In this document: positions 1 to 8,112 of the stretch, one piece after another
Numbering within the stretch: position 1 is the stretch's first letter
How the letters are laid out: each line of letters begins with the position of its first letter
Source: Defluviitaleaceae bacterium
GTDB lineage: Bacteria > Bacillota > Clostridia > Lachnospirales > WQUN01
Direction of reading: 5' to 3'
Length of the DNA stretch: 43,171 nucleotides
Assembly: GCA_009781725.1 (NCBI GenBank)
Contig: WQVF01000027.1
Span: 1-43,171, forward strand
The notes under the pieces: model-generated
The model's input: the letters and a program-made list of their open reading frames with translations, nothing else
The model's database searches: none
What the model was told of the DNA's origin: nothing
Made by a program: the position numbers and the translations under genes

Positions 1-96
1 AACTAAAATACCCGTTGTTATCATTATCATCATTGCTTCGTACACTGTCATGGCGTCACCCAGGTTGCATGGGCGAGCAGCAAATGCGGTTTTCAT
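1..96 (-). CDS. Holin-like small toxin (type I toxin-like), 3' end cut off by the window
   Basis: Reading leftwards from an ATG at 96 gives 32 codons that are still open at the window edge. The second half reads MTVYEAMMIMITTGILV, which matches the start of the Hol_Tox / TxpA-BsrG group of small membrane toxins (short peptides beginning M-x-x-Y-E and followed by one hydrophobic helix). A good ribosome binding site (GAAAGGAG, 108-115) lies upstream of the ATG at 96, which adds a 15-residue leader (MKTAFAARPCNLGDA). The family's usual start is the inner ATG at 51. In the family, such peptides insert in the membrane and are silenced by an antisense or overlapping RNA. The antitoxin RNA, if any, lies outside the window or on the opposite strand here. 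The family call is from motif memory and the gene is partial. Confidence 0.6.
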   Translation of the reverse strand, partial: MKTAFAARPCNLGDAMTVYEAMMIMITTGILV

Positions 97-201
97 TTGC
101 GACCAGCCTCCTTTCAGTTTAGGTATAAATCCACCCTCACATCCAGGAAGCAAGCCCAGATAAAAAATAATCAAAACCGCCTTACGCACTGTGTTAGCAG
201 C

Positions 202-230
202 ATTATATCGGACTGTGTGGCATAGTTCAA
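202..230 (-). promoter_or_regulatory. Sigma-A type promoter for the holin-like toxin gene
   Basis: On the minus strand TTGAAC (230-225) and TATAAT (207-202) are separated by exactly 17 bases. The predicted transcript would start near 195 and carry a roughly 100-base leader before the ATG at 96. That leader contains a short stretch (CTGGGCTTGCTTCC then GTGAGGGTGG) resembling the leader of the small RNA at 9193. Confidence 0.6.
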
Positions 231-437
231 CAATAATCTTCCAAAACTGCCCAAGGCTCACCATAGGCACTCAAATCACCTGCGGTATCACCCGCGTCGC
301 ACAAGGCCTCTGGGCTTCTCGTTAACTCGCCGAATTCAACTATGGCCGCAAGTCCTCTAGAAATCGTTGTTCCAGTATTCCAAAACAACCGCATCTATGT
401 ACCTTTCCAGCGACCTATTCAACGCATTCGGCTACTT

Positions 438-486
438 AGGTCGCATAGGCGAGCAGTTAACGCGGTTTTTGCATTTGCGACCAGCC
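438..486 (-). pseudogene. Degenerate copy of the toxin gene's 5' end
   Basis: This stretch matches 62-108, the start-codon region of the holin-like toxin gene, over about 47 bases. It includes GGCTGGTCGCAAATG and the following CTGCTCGCC. One inserted base after the ATG shifts the frame, so the copy stops after five codons (MQKPR), and no MTVYEA-type sequence follows. It is best read as a relic of a duplicated toxin locus. The rest of 97-631 holds no convincing gene; a short minus-strand reading frame at about 350-428 (LNRSLERYIDAVVLEYWN) may be the tail of a decayed protein. Confidence 0.5.
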
Positions 487-631
487 AGCTGATTTTCACC
501 TAGAGCACGATGGTCAAGTTGTACGCGTTGTTGCTCTTCCCTAGATTCACAGACTAACGCTATAAATCTTACTAACGATTAACAACACCATACTAATGAT
601 GAAACGACGAAGGCCCCAATTTGGGGGCCTT

Positions 632-827
632 CACGTCAGTCTAATTCTGCCAACACATGCCAAGCCAAGACCACCCCGGCACTTCGCGCCACCCCTCCGC
701 AGGAGGGGAATTAAAAGCGTATGCTTCTCCATTCCCCTCCTGCGGAGGGGAAAGACGCCGCAGGCGGCGAGGGGTGGTCTCAGCTTGGCAAGATTCTGCA
801 TTTTGGATTGTAAATTAGACTGACGTG
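632..827. mobile_element. MITE-like palindromic element with 15-bp terminal inverted repeats
   Basis: The ends are perfect 15-bp inverted repeats: CACGTCAGTCTAATT at 632-646 and its complement at 813-827. Inside are nested inverted arms (TGCCAAGC and GACCACCCC against GGGGTGGTC and GCTTGGCA) and a smaller pair built from CCCCTCC and GGAGGGG. There is no transposase. A separate hairpin (GAAGGCCCC / GGGGCCTTC, 609-632) abuts the left end and may terminate transcription. The 75-codon reading frame across this area is a by-product of the repeat. The element lies just downstream of the ABC exporter operon that ends at 847. Confidence 0.65.
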
Positions 828-846
828 TTGATTGGATTGCTGTTTA

Positions 847-1623
847 CTATATTTCCAATGTAGCTCTCTTAATTGCTGCGCCTTCGATTACTTTGATTAG
901 GAAAAATGCCAGAAGTATAAATACCACCCCAATGGTTGCTTCGCCTCCTACTAGTTGCCAGAATCCGCTATCAATTGGGTTATTGAAATATTGATTGGCG
1001 GCAGCGATGCCCCGTCTTACTGGCATTATTTCTGCCAATATTTGAGCCGGTAATGGTAATTGCTCAACTGGGAAGTTGGCACCGGAGAATATCATTATTA
1101 GCATAGCGATTGCATTAAGAATCAGGTACATGGAATCGGTTATAAGTGCGAAAATGCCGATAAGTAGCCCTAATCCCACACATGCAAAGGCCGTTATCAC
1201 AATACTGATTATGAATGCCGTTGCATTAAAACCAGCAAAACTCACACCGAAAATAAGCCCGCCGACTAGAAAGGCTGCTCCAATGGTCAAGAAAGCAGAG
1301 AAAACCGCCCAAGAACCTGTGTACATTAGTACGATTAGCTTACTGGTTGGAGAGACAATAATCGAACGTAGCCGCCCGTTGAATCGCTCTCCGTTAAAGC
1401 TCACACCGATTAGGTGGATACACTCATAGGTACATAGTACAAAGGCATTGCCCACAACCCAGCGGCTTAGATCTACCTCACCGGTTGTAAAGGACGCGAT
1501 TAGTACATAGAAAATTAGGGTAAGCATAGATACCCCTACGCGGAAAAATATAAATTCCAGCCAGTCTATATTGGCTTGATTGACCTTGGCGTGAAGCCAG
1601 ACTTGAGAACAAAAACGTCGCAT
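847..1623 (-). CDS. ABC-2 type transporter permease
   Basis: This is an integral membrane permease of the ABC-2 export class, about 258 residues with six predicted hydrophobic helices. A late motif (FSGANFPVEQLP, followed by a P-x-R-R-G segment) is typical of these permeases. It is the last gene of a three-gene exporter operon with the permease at 1726-2502 and the ATPase at 2499-3458. The start chosen is the ATG at 1623, which has an excellent ribosome binding site (AGGAGG, 1629-1634). An in-frame GTG start at 1725 would add 34 residues, but that extra stretch lies partly inside a dispersed repeat (1679-1717) and looks non-native. The substrate cannot be told; drugs, peptides or lipids are usual for the class. 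Confidence 0.85.
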   Translation of the reverse strand: MRRFCSQVWLHAKVNQANIDWLEFIFFRVGVSMLTLIFYVLIASFTTGEVDLSRWVVGNAFVLCTYECIHLIGVSFNGERFNGRLRSIIVSPTSKLIVLMYTGSWAVFSAFLTIGAAFLVGGLIFGVSFAGFNATAFIISIVITAFACVGLGLLIGIFALITDSMYLILNAIAMLIMIFSGANFPVEQLPLPAQILAEIMPVRRGIAAANQYFNNPIDSGFWQLVGGEATIGVVFILLAFFLIKVIEGAAIKRATLEI

Positions 1624-1678
1624 AAAACCTCCTGATTGCCCAATACAGGCACTTTCATAACTATCATAGCAAATGGAA

Positions 1679-1717
1679 TGTGTTACTTTTCCGGTTTTGT
1701 CATTTTGGTCAAAGGCG
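1679..1717. repeat. 39-bp dispersed repeat, copy 1
   Basis: This 39-base stretch matches 22530-22568 at 37 of 39 positions. It sits between the two permease genes of the exporter, where neighbouring genes of such operons usually touch. The core contains a short inverted repeat in the second copy (CTTTG/CAAAG). It creates an apparent upstream extension of the permease gene. Confidence 0.7.
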
Positions 1718-1725
1718 GTCTTCAC

Positions 1726-2502
1726 TTATGCCATATCCAATGTGCCTGCAATTTTCACCTGTCTAAATATAGTCTTGTAAAGCAGAGATGACAGCAAAAT
1801 AAACCCGATTGTTGTGGCCAGCAACCATACCAGGATATGCATATAATCCGGTGCATCGGCCACGATGCTGCTTCGCAGCAGCTTTACCGCCCAGGTGGGT
1901 GGGAAAATAAAGCTTAGGTACATAATAGGATTCGGCAATAATTCCACTGGAAAGGCAAAGCCGCAGATTAATATAAAGGGGAATTCCAGGCAGTTCATAA
2001 AGAGGGTTGTACGTCTAGAAAGGGTCAGCAGATATGCAATGAAAATACTTATTACAATGAAACTCACTATTGTCAGCGCAAAAGCCAATGTCAGAAGCCC
2101 CCAGCTATAAACCTGAACGGGGATGCGATAGAGTACCATTGCAAATATTACACTGATAAAAAACGAGCAAATCGAAAGTATGGTGTTGCCAAAAATCTTC
2201 CCAAGCCAGATAAGCCTAAAATCCACCGGTGCGGAGAAAATCATACTTAGGGTATTGCTATATCGCTCCCGATTTATATCCCCGGCGGAGGAAAAGGCTA
2301 TTGCACCCCACAGATTCCACAAGCCGCTGCCCAGCACAACAAAGGCGATAAAATTTTCCTGGGGAGCGTACCGGTACATTTCGCCTAGGATAATCGTACT
2401 TAGAATCGGGGCTATAAACATGCAGTATTTGAACATGTTTCGAGCAAAGGTCTGCTTCATTTGCAGAATCATGGACGTAATGACTACGCTTTTTGAGTTC
2501 AC
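1726..2502 (-). CDS. ABC-2 type transporter permease
   Basis: A 258-residue membrane protein with six predicted helices and an ABC-2 signature late in the chain (FPVELLPNPIMYLSFIFPPTW, about residues 188-208, shown here only as a landmark for the FPVELLP element). It is the first permease of the exporter. Its ATG overlaps the stop codon of the ATPase gene by four bases (ATGA), so the two are translationally coupled. Two non-identical permeases with one ATPase point to a heterodimeric membrane channel with two copies of the ATPase, as is known for this class. The substrate is not evident. Confidence 0.85.
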   Translation of the reverse strand: MNSKSVVITSMILQMKQTFARNMFKYCMFIAPILSTIILGEMYRYAPQENFIAFVVLGSGLWNLWGAIAFSSAGDINRERYSNTLSMIFSAPVDFRLIWLGKIFGNTILSICSFFISVIFAMVLYRIPVQVYSWGLLTLAFALTIVSFIVISIFIAYLLTLSRRTTLFMNCLEFPFILICGFAFPVELLPNPIMYLSFIFPPTWAVKLLRSSIVADAPDYMHILVWLLATTIGFILLSSLLYKTIFRQVKIAGTLDMA

Positions 2503-3458
2503 TCCGAAGCCCCCTTTACCAGCTGGATATATGCATCTTCAAGGGTTGCGACTTCGTTTTTAAAGGATTTTATCGTTGTTGGCTCTATTACGGCTAGTAC
2601 TTGGCTTATAGCGTTGTCGCTTTGGCAGGAAACTCGCAGACTTGTAAGGCCGTCTTTTTCTGATGAGGCGACATGGGAAACGCCAGAGATTGTTGCGATG
2701 TTCAATGGGTTTTTGGTTAGGGTAATTTCCAATGTGGTTTTTGTATCCGACCTTGCCTTGATGTTGGCAGGGGTGTCCAGGTCAAGAAATACGCCGTCTT
2801 TTATTATGGCAATGCGGTTGCAGAGCTCATCGGCTTCGTACATATTGTGGGTGGTAAGCAGAATTGTGGTGCCTCGCTTATTGGCTTCTTTTACGATTCC
2901 CCGCAGGGTTTCGGCCCCCAGGGGGTCAAGGCCGACTGTGGGTTCGTCCAGGAATAGTACTTCCGGGTTGTTGATAAGGCCTCGGGCGATTTGAACACGC
3001 TGGGTCATTCCTTTGGAAAAAGTCTCTACGCGGGTGTCCGCTCTATCTGAAAGTCCTACCATTTCCAGTAGCTCGTCAATGTATTTGTCCCGTGTATCCA
3101 GTGGGACTTTATATAGATTGGCGAAATATTTTAGGTTATCCCTGGCGGATAGGCGGCGGTATAGACCGTATTCTCCGCCAAAGATGAAATTTACTTTGTC
3201 ACGAATCATTTTTTCCTGGCCGAAGGTGTTATAGCCTAGGACTTTGCATGTGCCGGAAGTTGGGGCCAGCATGGTTATCAGCATCTTTATGGTGGTGGTT
3301 TTACCGGCACCGTTTTGCCCCAATAGGCCAAAAATTTCGCCCCTTTCTACGGAGAAGCTTATGCCTCGCACGGCGTTTATGGTTTTTTTGTTGCGGCGCA
3401 CCAGGCCGCTGGTGATTGTGTAGTCTCTTACTAGGTCTTTTACTTCGATTATCGGCAT
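2499..3458 (-). CDS. ABC transporter ATP-binding protein (exporter, DrrA/NatA-like)
   Basis: A 319-residue cytoplasmic ATPase that powers the two permeases downstream. The Walker A motif GQNGAGKTTT, the signature FSKGMTQRVQIARG and the Walker B LFLDEPT are all intact, followed by a D-loop and the switch histidine (TTHNM). About 100 residues follow the nucleotide-binding domain, as in DrrA/NatA-type exporters. The start is set at the ATG at 3458 (MPIIEVKDL), preceded by AAGGAGGT at 3463-3470; the open frame extends 18 codons further but without reason. The operon is divergent from an XRE-TPR regulator, which may control it. The palindrome at 3614-3637 between them is a plausible operator. Confidence 0.9.
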   Translation of the reverse strand: MPIIEVKDLVRDYTITSGLVRRNKKTINAVRGISFSVERGEIFGLLGQNGAGKTTTIKMLITMLAPTSGTCKVLGYNTFGQEKMIRDKVNFIFGGEYGLYRRLSARDNLKYFANLYKVPLDTRDKYIDELLEMVGLSDRADTRVETFSKGMTQRVQIARGLINNPEVLFLDEPTVGLDPLGAETLRGIVKEANKRGTTILLTTHNMYEADELCNRIAIIKDGVFLDLDTPANIKARSDTKTTLEITLTKNPLNIATISGVSHVASSEKDGLTSLRVSCQSDNAISQVLAVIEPTTIKSFKNEVATLEDAYIQLVKGASE

Positions 3459-3487
3459 AATAACCTCCTTGGCGTAGTGAATAACCC

Positions 3488-3554
3488 CGTCATTGCGAGC
3501 GTAGTGAAGCAATCCAGAACCATGGATTGCTTGTCGCTTCGCTCCTGCAATAAC
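3488..3554. repeat. Dispersed palindromic repeat (CATTGCGAGC family), short copy
   Basis: The arms CATTGCGAGCG..GAAGCAATCCA and TGGATTGCTTGTCGCTTCGCTC fold on each other. Related copies are at 19424-19553, 30591-30674 and 42629-42790. This copy lacks the outer ends. It lies between the ABC exporter and the XRE regulator. Confidence 0.7.
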
Positions 3555-3613
3555 GTGGGCAGGATTTACTTATATCTTGGACTAATCCATAACTACATTC
3601 AACCAAAAAAAAT

Positions 3614-3637
3614 TGCGCAAACTCTGATATTTGCGCA
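3614..3637. promoter_or_regulatory. Perfect 8-bp inverted repeat, candidate operator of the XRE regulator
   Basis: TGCGCAAA (3614-3621) and TTTGCGCA (3630-3637) form a perfect inverted repeat with an 8-base spacer. It lies 57 bases before the XRE gene and between it and the divergent ABC exporter. This is the usual place and size for a dimeric HTH operator. Binding is inferred only. Confidence 0.45.
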
Positions 3638-3693
3638 TAATCTCCCTATCTTTATTAGTTTTCATGAAAATTTCAAAATAAGGTAGGTGCCCC

Positions 3694-4926
3694 ATGCTCC
3701 CAACAGGCGAAAAAATCAGGCAAATCAGAAAAGCCAAGGGCCTTTCCCAAGAAAATTTAGCTTATGATATCGGCCTTAGCACATCCACCGTCTGCCGAAT
3801 CGAGCAGGGCATAGTTGAAATAAACGGAGATATTCTCAAATCCATAAAAAAAGCCCTGGAAATAGAATCCGCGCCTTTGCTCCCTGGGGAAGGGGAGGGC
3901 TACAAGGAGCGGCTGCATATCTGGCATAAGCTTATACTGGACGGGCATCTAATCGAGGCAAGGACTTTGCAGAAAGACCTGGCGGATATTACTGCGCTTC
4001 CCTTTGAAAAGGACTTGGTCAATCTATACAGTCTTTTTGAAATAAGTCTGCTTTTAGCAGAGCAAGACTACACCGCCGCGAAAACGCGCTTGCAAAGCAT
4101 GGATCTTGAAATGAATCGGGAAAATCAATACCACTACTACCGCAATATGGGCTGGTTATATATGAGCATCGGAGCGGACCGGGCACAGGAGCCCTTAGAG
4201 TACCTGCTCAAGGCCTACAGCCTACAAGAAAAACCCGACGGCGGCCTTTACTACCGCATAGCACGGTGCTATACCCGGCTGGGTCAGCCATTCAGGTCGA
4301 TTGCCATGTTGGAGAAGGCCTATAAAGCCTATGGTGACAATAAGACCACCGTTGTCAGCTTGGATTTGGACAATAAAATGGCCCTAAACTATATCGACAT
4401 AGGCGATACGGTCAGGGCCAGAGAGATACTAGAGAAATGCTTGGTAAATGCCAGGAATATATCCAATGACAACTACATCGGTGTGATACTGGCTAATATC
4501 GGGTTAACATATGTCAAGGATAAAAATTGGGAGATTGCCCTGGATTACTATGTGCAGGCTAGGGAGTATTTCAAAGGAGTAGAACGCAACGATAGGGAGA
4601 TTGTGTACTACAAAGCCCGCTGTCTGATTGCGCTGCGGCGGTTTGCCCAGTGCAAGGAGCTGCTTTTGTCATTATCGGATGTTGGGTATGACGGGACTAT
4701 ATTTGACTCCCTCAATCACCTGATTACCTTGCGGGAGCCTGCGTCCTATGAGTATTTGGAAAGGGTGACTATTCCATTTCTAATGAGCAAGTACAATATC
4801 ATGGAGGCATTGGATTTTTGCGAGGTCCTGGAGGATTTCCACGAGAGTAGGGGAAGTACTCGGAAGGCCTTGGAGTTTGCTAAGATTCAGCGGGATATTT
4901 ATAAGGGGATGATTAGTAATCTATGA
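3694..4926 (+). CDS. XRE-family regulator with TPR domain (Rgg/PlcR-like architecture)
   Basis: A 410-residue cytoplasmic regulator. Residues 5-58 form an XRE helix-turn-helix (IRQIRKAKGLSQENLAYDIG, then STSTVCRIEQG). From about residue 80 to the end the protein is a chain of helical pairs of TPR type, for instance the segments around EYLLKAYSLQEK and LANIGLTYVKDKNWEIALDYY. This architecture is known from RRNPP-family regulators, which bind short secreted peptides, but no small peptide gene is obvious beside it. The divergent ABC exporter could export or be controlled by such a signal; that is inference. The start ATG at 3694 has GGTAGGTG upstream. Its 3' end overlaps the convergent WG-repeat gene by 14 bases. 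Confidence 0.85.
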   Translation: MLPTGEKIRQIRKAKGLSQENLAYDIGLSTSTVCRIEQGIVEINGDILKSIKKALEIESAPLLPGEGEGYKERLHIWHKLILDGHLIEARTLQKDLADITALPFEKDLVNLYSLFEISLLLAEQDYTAAKTRLQSMDLEMNRENQYHYYRNMGWLYMSIGADRAQEPLEYLLKAYSLQEKPDGGLYYRIARCYTRLGQPFRSIAMLEKAYKAYGDNKTTVVSLDLDNKMALNYIDIGDTVRAREILEKCLVNARNISNDNYIGVILANIGLTYVKDKNWEIALDYYVQAREYFKGVERNDREIVYYKARCLIALRRFAQCKELLLSLSDVGYDGTIFDSLNHLITLREPASYEYLERVTIPFLMSKYNIMEALDFCEVLEDFHESRGSTRKALEFAKIQRDIYKGMISNL

Positions 4927-6376
4927 TTTGTATGAGTCCCCAGTAGTTGCCGAATCGTACCCAGGCTAGGCCTTCGGAGAAACTGCGCACCTCGTCAAAT
5001 ACAATGGGTACGACTATATTTCTTTCATAGTCTGCGTAACCCCACCTAGTGTTGTCCACTCTGCTCCCATCAAGGGAATCCTCCCAGCCTCCCATCTGTA
5101 CAACCGCGAACCCTTCATAAAACCCACTTCCGAATGAGACTAATGGAAGGAGATTAGCAAATGATTCATACCTTTCAGGATGCTCTATTTGATTACCTTC
5201 CCTATCGTAAACACGGTGCCCATCTTCTCGATGCGATGCATAAACAAGTCCGCTTTCGCGTATTTCTATCCAATTGTATTCGAACGGCAACACTACATTA
5301 CCTTCACAATCTATCAAACCCCAGTCTTGCCACCCACCCATTGCAACTATGGCAAGGTCATTATATATATCCAGAACCCATTTGAACTGGAATGGTATAG
5401 TCATATTACCTTCCATATCCATAAAACCCCATCGATTGACATAAACCCATTCTTCATTTTCATTTTGCTCTATAACTGTGGTGCTTATTGCTACCATTCC
5501 CTCAGAAAATCGAGGATAAATAGAGTATCCAATTTCATTAAAAATTACTTCGATTATAAATGGAATCACAACTTCCCCTGAAGTATTGATAAAGCCCCAA
5601 TAACCATCTCGCATTACTGGTGCAAATCCACCACGAAAGTTTACAGCATAGTCAAACTCCATTGGAATGGCAATGTTACCATCCCTGTCTATAAAACCCC
5701 ATCGGCTGTTATCAACCCACTGGTCATTAATAAATTCCCAACCACCCTGACGTACAGCCATTAATCCTTCGGAAAAAGTCCATCCCCATTGGAAGTAGAA
5801 AGGAACAATAAGATTACCATCAGTGTCAAATACCCCAATGCCACCGTTTTCGACTGACATCACGGCAACTCGCCCTTCTGAGAATGGCGGTGCACCACGG
5901 TACATATATAATTCCGGATAGTGTATATGTTCTATGGGGATAATAATTTCGCCAATGTTATTCATATAGCCAAGAATATGCATAAAATCCCAATGGTAGT
6001 CTGACAGCTCAAAAATCTCAACCGCCGCCATTCCCTCATTGAATGGAAACACCTGGTCAAAAGCCCAAGTAGGCTTTGTATGCCACCGTATCGGGCCTTC
6101 TGTCAGCTCAGGCAAGATTCTCTCCGGCTCATCTTCTTCCTCATCCAAGGGATAATCCTCATCATCGGGGTAGTATGGCTCCGGCGTTGCCTCTGCCTCT
6201 TCAACTTCATCCTCTTCATATAGAGCCGGCGGGGTAGGGGACGCCTCTTCCACAGGTATGTAGGGGATTTCTCCTTGCTTGTTGTCCCTAAGGGTGGAAA
6301 ATACGATTAATCCCGTCGCTACCGTGATAACTGCCGCCGCAATAATTATCGAAATGTATTTTGTTTTATTAGTCAT
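4913..6376 (-). CDS. Membrane-anchored WG-repeat protein
   Basis: A 487-residue protein with a lysine-containing start, one membrane helix (about residues 7-27, rich in I, A and V), then an acidic proline-rich linker (about residues 40-90, many E, D and P) and eight or so WG repeats. Repeat units carry W-G-F/Y-x-D/N followed by G-N-x-x-x-P-x-x-F, for example RWGFIDRDGNIAIPMEFDY and YWGFINTSGEVVIPF. The anchor would place the repeats outside the membrane. WG repeats are a beta-rich fold common in Firmicutes, with no single known function. The start is the ATG at 6376 with GGGAGG upstream; the open frame continues 53 codons further through a terminator hairpin, which argues against that longer form. 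It overlaps the regulator gene's end by 14 bases. Confidence 0.85.
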   Translation of the reverse strand: MTNKTKYISIIIAAAVITVATGLIVFSTLRDNKQGEIPYIPVEEASPTPPALYEEDEVEEAEATPEPYYPDDEDYPLDEEEDEPERILPELTEGPIRWHTKPTWAFDQVFPFNEGMAAVEIFELSDYHWDFMHILGYMNNIGEIIIPIEHIHYPELYMYRGAPPFSEGRVAVMSVENGGIGVFDTDGNLIVPFYFQWGWTFSEGLMAVRQGGWEFINDQWVDNSRWGFIDRDGNIAIPMEFDYAVNFRGGFAPVMRDGYWGFINTSGEVVIPFIIEVIFNEIGYSIYPRFSEGMVAISTTVIEQNENEEWVYVNRWGFMDMEGNMTIPFQFKWVLDIYNDLAIVAMGGWQDWGLIDCEGNVVLPFEYNWIEIRESGLVYASHREDGHRVYDREGNQIEHPERYESFANLLPLVSFGSGFYEGFAVVQMGGWEDSLDGSRVDNTRWGYADYERNIVVPIVFDEVRSFSEGLAWVRFGNYWGLIQIIDY

Positions 6377-6450
6377 AGCAAACCTCCCTGGGATGTTTGC
6401 CATATTTTTTATGAAAACTGATTTTTCGTAAAACCATGTAAATTCTGCAT

Positions 6451-6482
6451 AAAAAATCCGTATGGTGCCATACGGATTTTTT
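6451..6482. terminator. Bidirectional Rho-independent terminator
   Basis: A perfect 15-bp stem (AAAAAATCCGTATGG and its complement) with a 2-base loop and A/T tracts on both sides. It follows the stop of the permease gene at 6501 on the minus strand, so it ends the second ABC operon before the WG gene. A 19-base piece (TGCATAAAAAATCCGTATG) recurs exactly at 38936-38954, so the hairpin may also belong to a dispersed repeat class. Confidence 0.8.
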
Positions 6483-6500
6483 ATGCAATATTTACGAAGT

Positions 6501-7292
6501 TTAGCTCCCCGTACTCTTGTAATGGCTGACTCCAATCCGCCAAAAAAGCATTCCTGCTGCGAAAAATGCCGCCCCTGCTGGGAGGGCTAGCCATCCTCTC
6601 CAATATGCCCCGCCCCAATCCCCGATAGCAGCCGCCGGGAAATAGATAATCACCAACACCGGCATTACAAAGATGAAAATATGCCGCAGAGCCTGGGGCA
6701 GATATGGGGTAGGAACCCTTACAACCTCGCGGCTGGCACTGGTGAGAACGTGAATCCAATCCAAGGCGTTAATCGTAAAAAACGCCACTCCTGAGCTTAA
6801 AACAAACACTCCCGCATATGTGAGAAAGCCTCCAGCCAAGGCAAAAATCAGCACCATCACATTAACAAATGTGAACTGTACGTCCAAGCGAACTAGCGAC
6901 CATATAATTATACACAGCCCCATAAAGGGCCGAGCCGCCCGATGTATATGAAAGAATGACGCCGAAACCTGTACAAACAGGGATTTTGGCCGCAGTAGTA
7001 CCCTGTCGAAATCTCCGCTACGTATCATGCGATATGGGAAGTAGCTGAAACCACGAAACAGCGTTTCTCCAAGGCCGTATGCGGTAAATGCCATTGCGTA
7101 CATCAGCAAAATACGCTCCATACTCCATGCACCAATATTACCGAAGCGACTGAACACCAGTATTACAGCCAATGGGTCACCAACAGTCGCAACCAGCACC
7201 TGGAAAATCATCAACCACCAGCCTTTGTATTCCAGCCCGGACAGAAGATTGATTCTGACGAATTGCCGATACACACGAAACTCCTTGAGCAT
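6501..7292 (-). CDS. ABC-2 family permease (DUF990 type)
   Basis: A 263-residue membrane protein with about six hydrophobic helices. The segment RMIRSGDFDRVLLRPKSLF is characteristic of the DUF990/ABC2_membrane_6 permeases, where a basic cytoplasmic stretch R-x-G-x-D-x-x-L-x-R-P follows the second or third helix. It is the last gene of an exporter operon with the permease at 7294-8112 and the ATPase at 8109-8918; one base separates it from its neighbour. As in the first operon, two permeases serve one ATPase. The substrate is unknown. Confidence 0.85.
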   Translation of the reverse strand: MLKEFRVYRQFVRINLLSGLEYKGWWLMIFQVLVATVGDPLAVILVFSRFGNIGAWSMERILLMYAMAFTAYGLGETLFRGFSYFPYRMIRSGDFDRVLLRPKSLFVQVSASFFHIHRAARPFMGLCIIIWSLVRLDVQFTFVNVMVLIFALAGGFLTYAGVFVLSSGVAFFTINALDWIHVLTSASREVVRVPTPYLPQALRHIFIFVMPVLVIIYFPAAAIGDWGGAYWRGWLALPAGAAFFAAGMLFWRIGVSHYKSTGS

Positions 7293-7293
7293 A

Positions 7294-8112
7294 TTATCCC
7301 CCCTGTACTATAAGATGAGAAATCTTGCGATTAAGCAAAAACCTACCTGCTGCGATAAAAGCAACCACCCAAAAGATTTGAAGGCCTATGACCCAAAAGG
7401 CGTCACTTGGCGCAAGCAGGCCAAGATAAAACCTAAATGGAATGTCCATAAGCCCTGCAAATGGCTGGAAAAGAAGAAATCCTTGCATAAAATCTGGCCA
7501 AAGGGCGAGTGGAAAATAGTTGCCGTTTAAAAACATCCCAACGGATTCAAGCATATAGGTCGGCCCTTCTCCCCAGGTCAGCCCAACCCGTACCGCTGCC
7601 ATCAACATAGCAAAAGCGACACATAGCAATGCCCCGGTACATAAGGAAATCAAGAAAAGCAGAAACCCCTCAATGGATACAGGGGGAGATAATCGTAAAG
7701 CCGCTGGTACCCCGACAGCCGCAATCAAAGTGAATGCCGACCTCCAGGCGGAGCGTCCAATCTTGTTTGCCATGGTTTTGGAAAACCAATGGGCATACAA
7801 ATCCAGCGGCCGGCATAAATCCAGGGCAACATTGCCGTTGATAACCTTTTCTCGGATTTCTGCGTCAACTGTAAAATAGCCCACGATACTCCACAAAATT
7901 TGGGTAAGCCAGGCATAAGTTATAGCCTGGGTTAAAGTCATCGCAGCTCCTGTGGCATCCCCTAATGTGAAAAATATCGTGAAAATAACAATTTGCAAAA
8001 TGCTCCAAATGATACTAATACTTGAGTTGGCAATACCCGCCGCCCGGTATTGCAGATTTTCCGTAACCCGGATTATGAAAAGGGAACGGCAAGCTTTTAA
8101 TGTCCGACTCAT
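7294..8112 (-). CDS. ABC-2 family permease (DUF990 type)
   Basis: A 272-residue membrane protein with six hydrophobic segments and the family landmark REKVINGNVALDLCRPLDLY, in which G-x-x-A-x-x-L-x-R-P parallels the G-D-F-D-R-V-L-L-R-P element of the partner permease. Its ATG overlaps the ATPase stop codon by four bases (ATGA), so translation is coupled. Together with the partner at 6501-7292 it should form the transmembrane path of the exporter. Nothing in the sequence tells the substrate. Confidence 0.85.
   Translation of the reverse strand: MSRTLKACRSLFIIRVTENLQYRAAGIANSSISIIWSILQIVIFTIFFTLGDATGAAMTLTQAITYAWLTQILWSIVGYFTVDAEIREKVINGNVALDLCRPLDLYAHWFSKTMANKIGRSAWRSAFTLIAAVGVPAALRLSPPVSIEGFLLFLISLCTGALLCVAFAMLMAAVRVGLTWGEGPTYMLESVGMFLNGNYFPLALWPDFMQGFLLFQPFAGLMDIPFRFYLGLLAPSDAFWVIGLQIFWVVAFIAAGRFLLNRKISHLIVQGG

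Noticed and set aside
227-394. 55-codon minus-strand frame starting MRLFWNTG
   Set aside because: It has only a weak ribosome binding site, overlaps the toxin promoter's -35 box and has no recognisable features.
596-823. 75-codon plus-strand open frame
   Set aside because: It is composed almost wholly of the palindromic element at 632-827.
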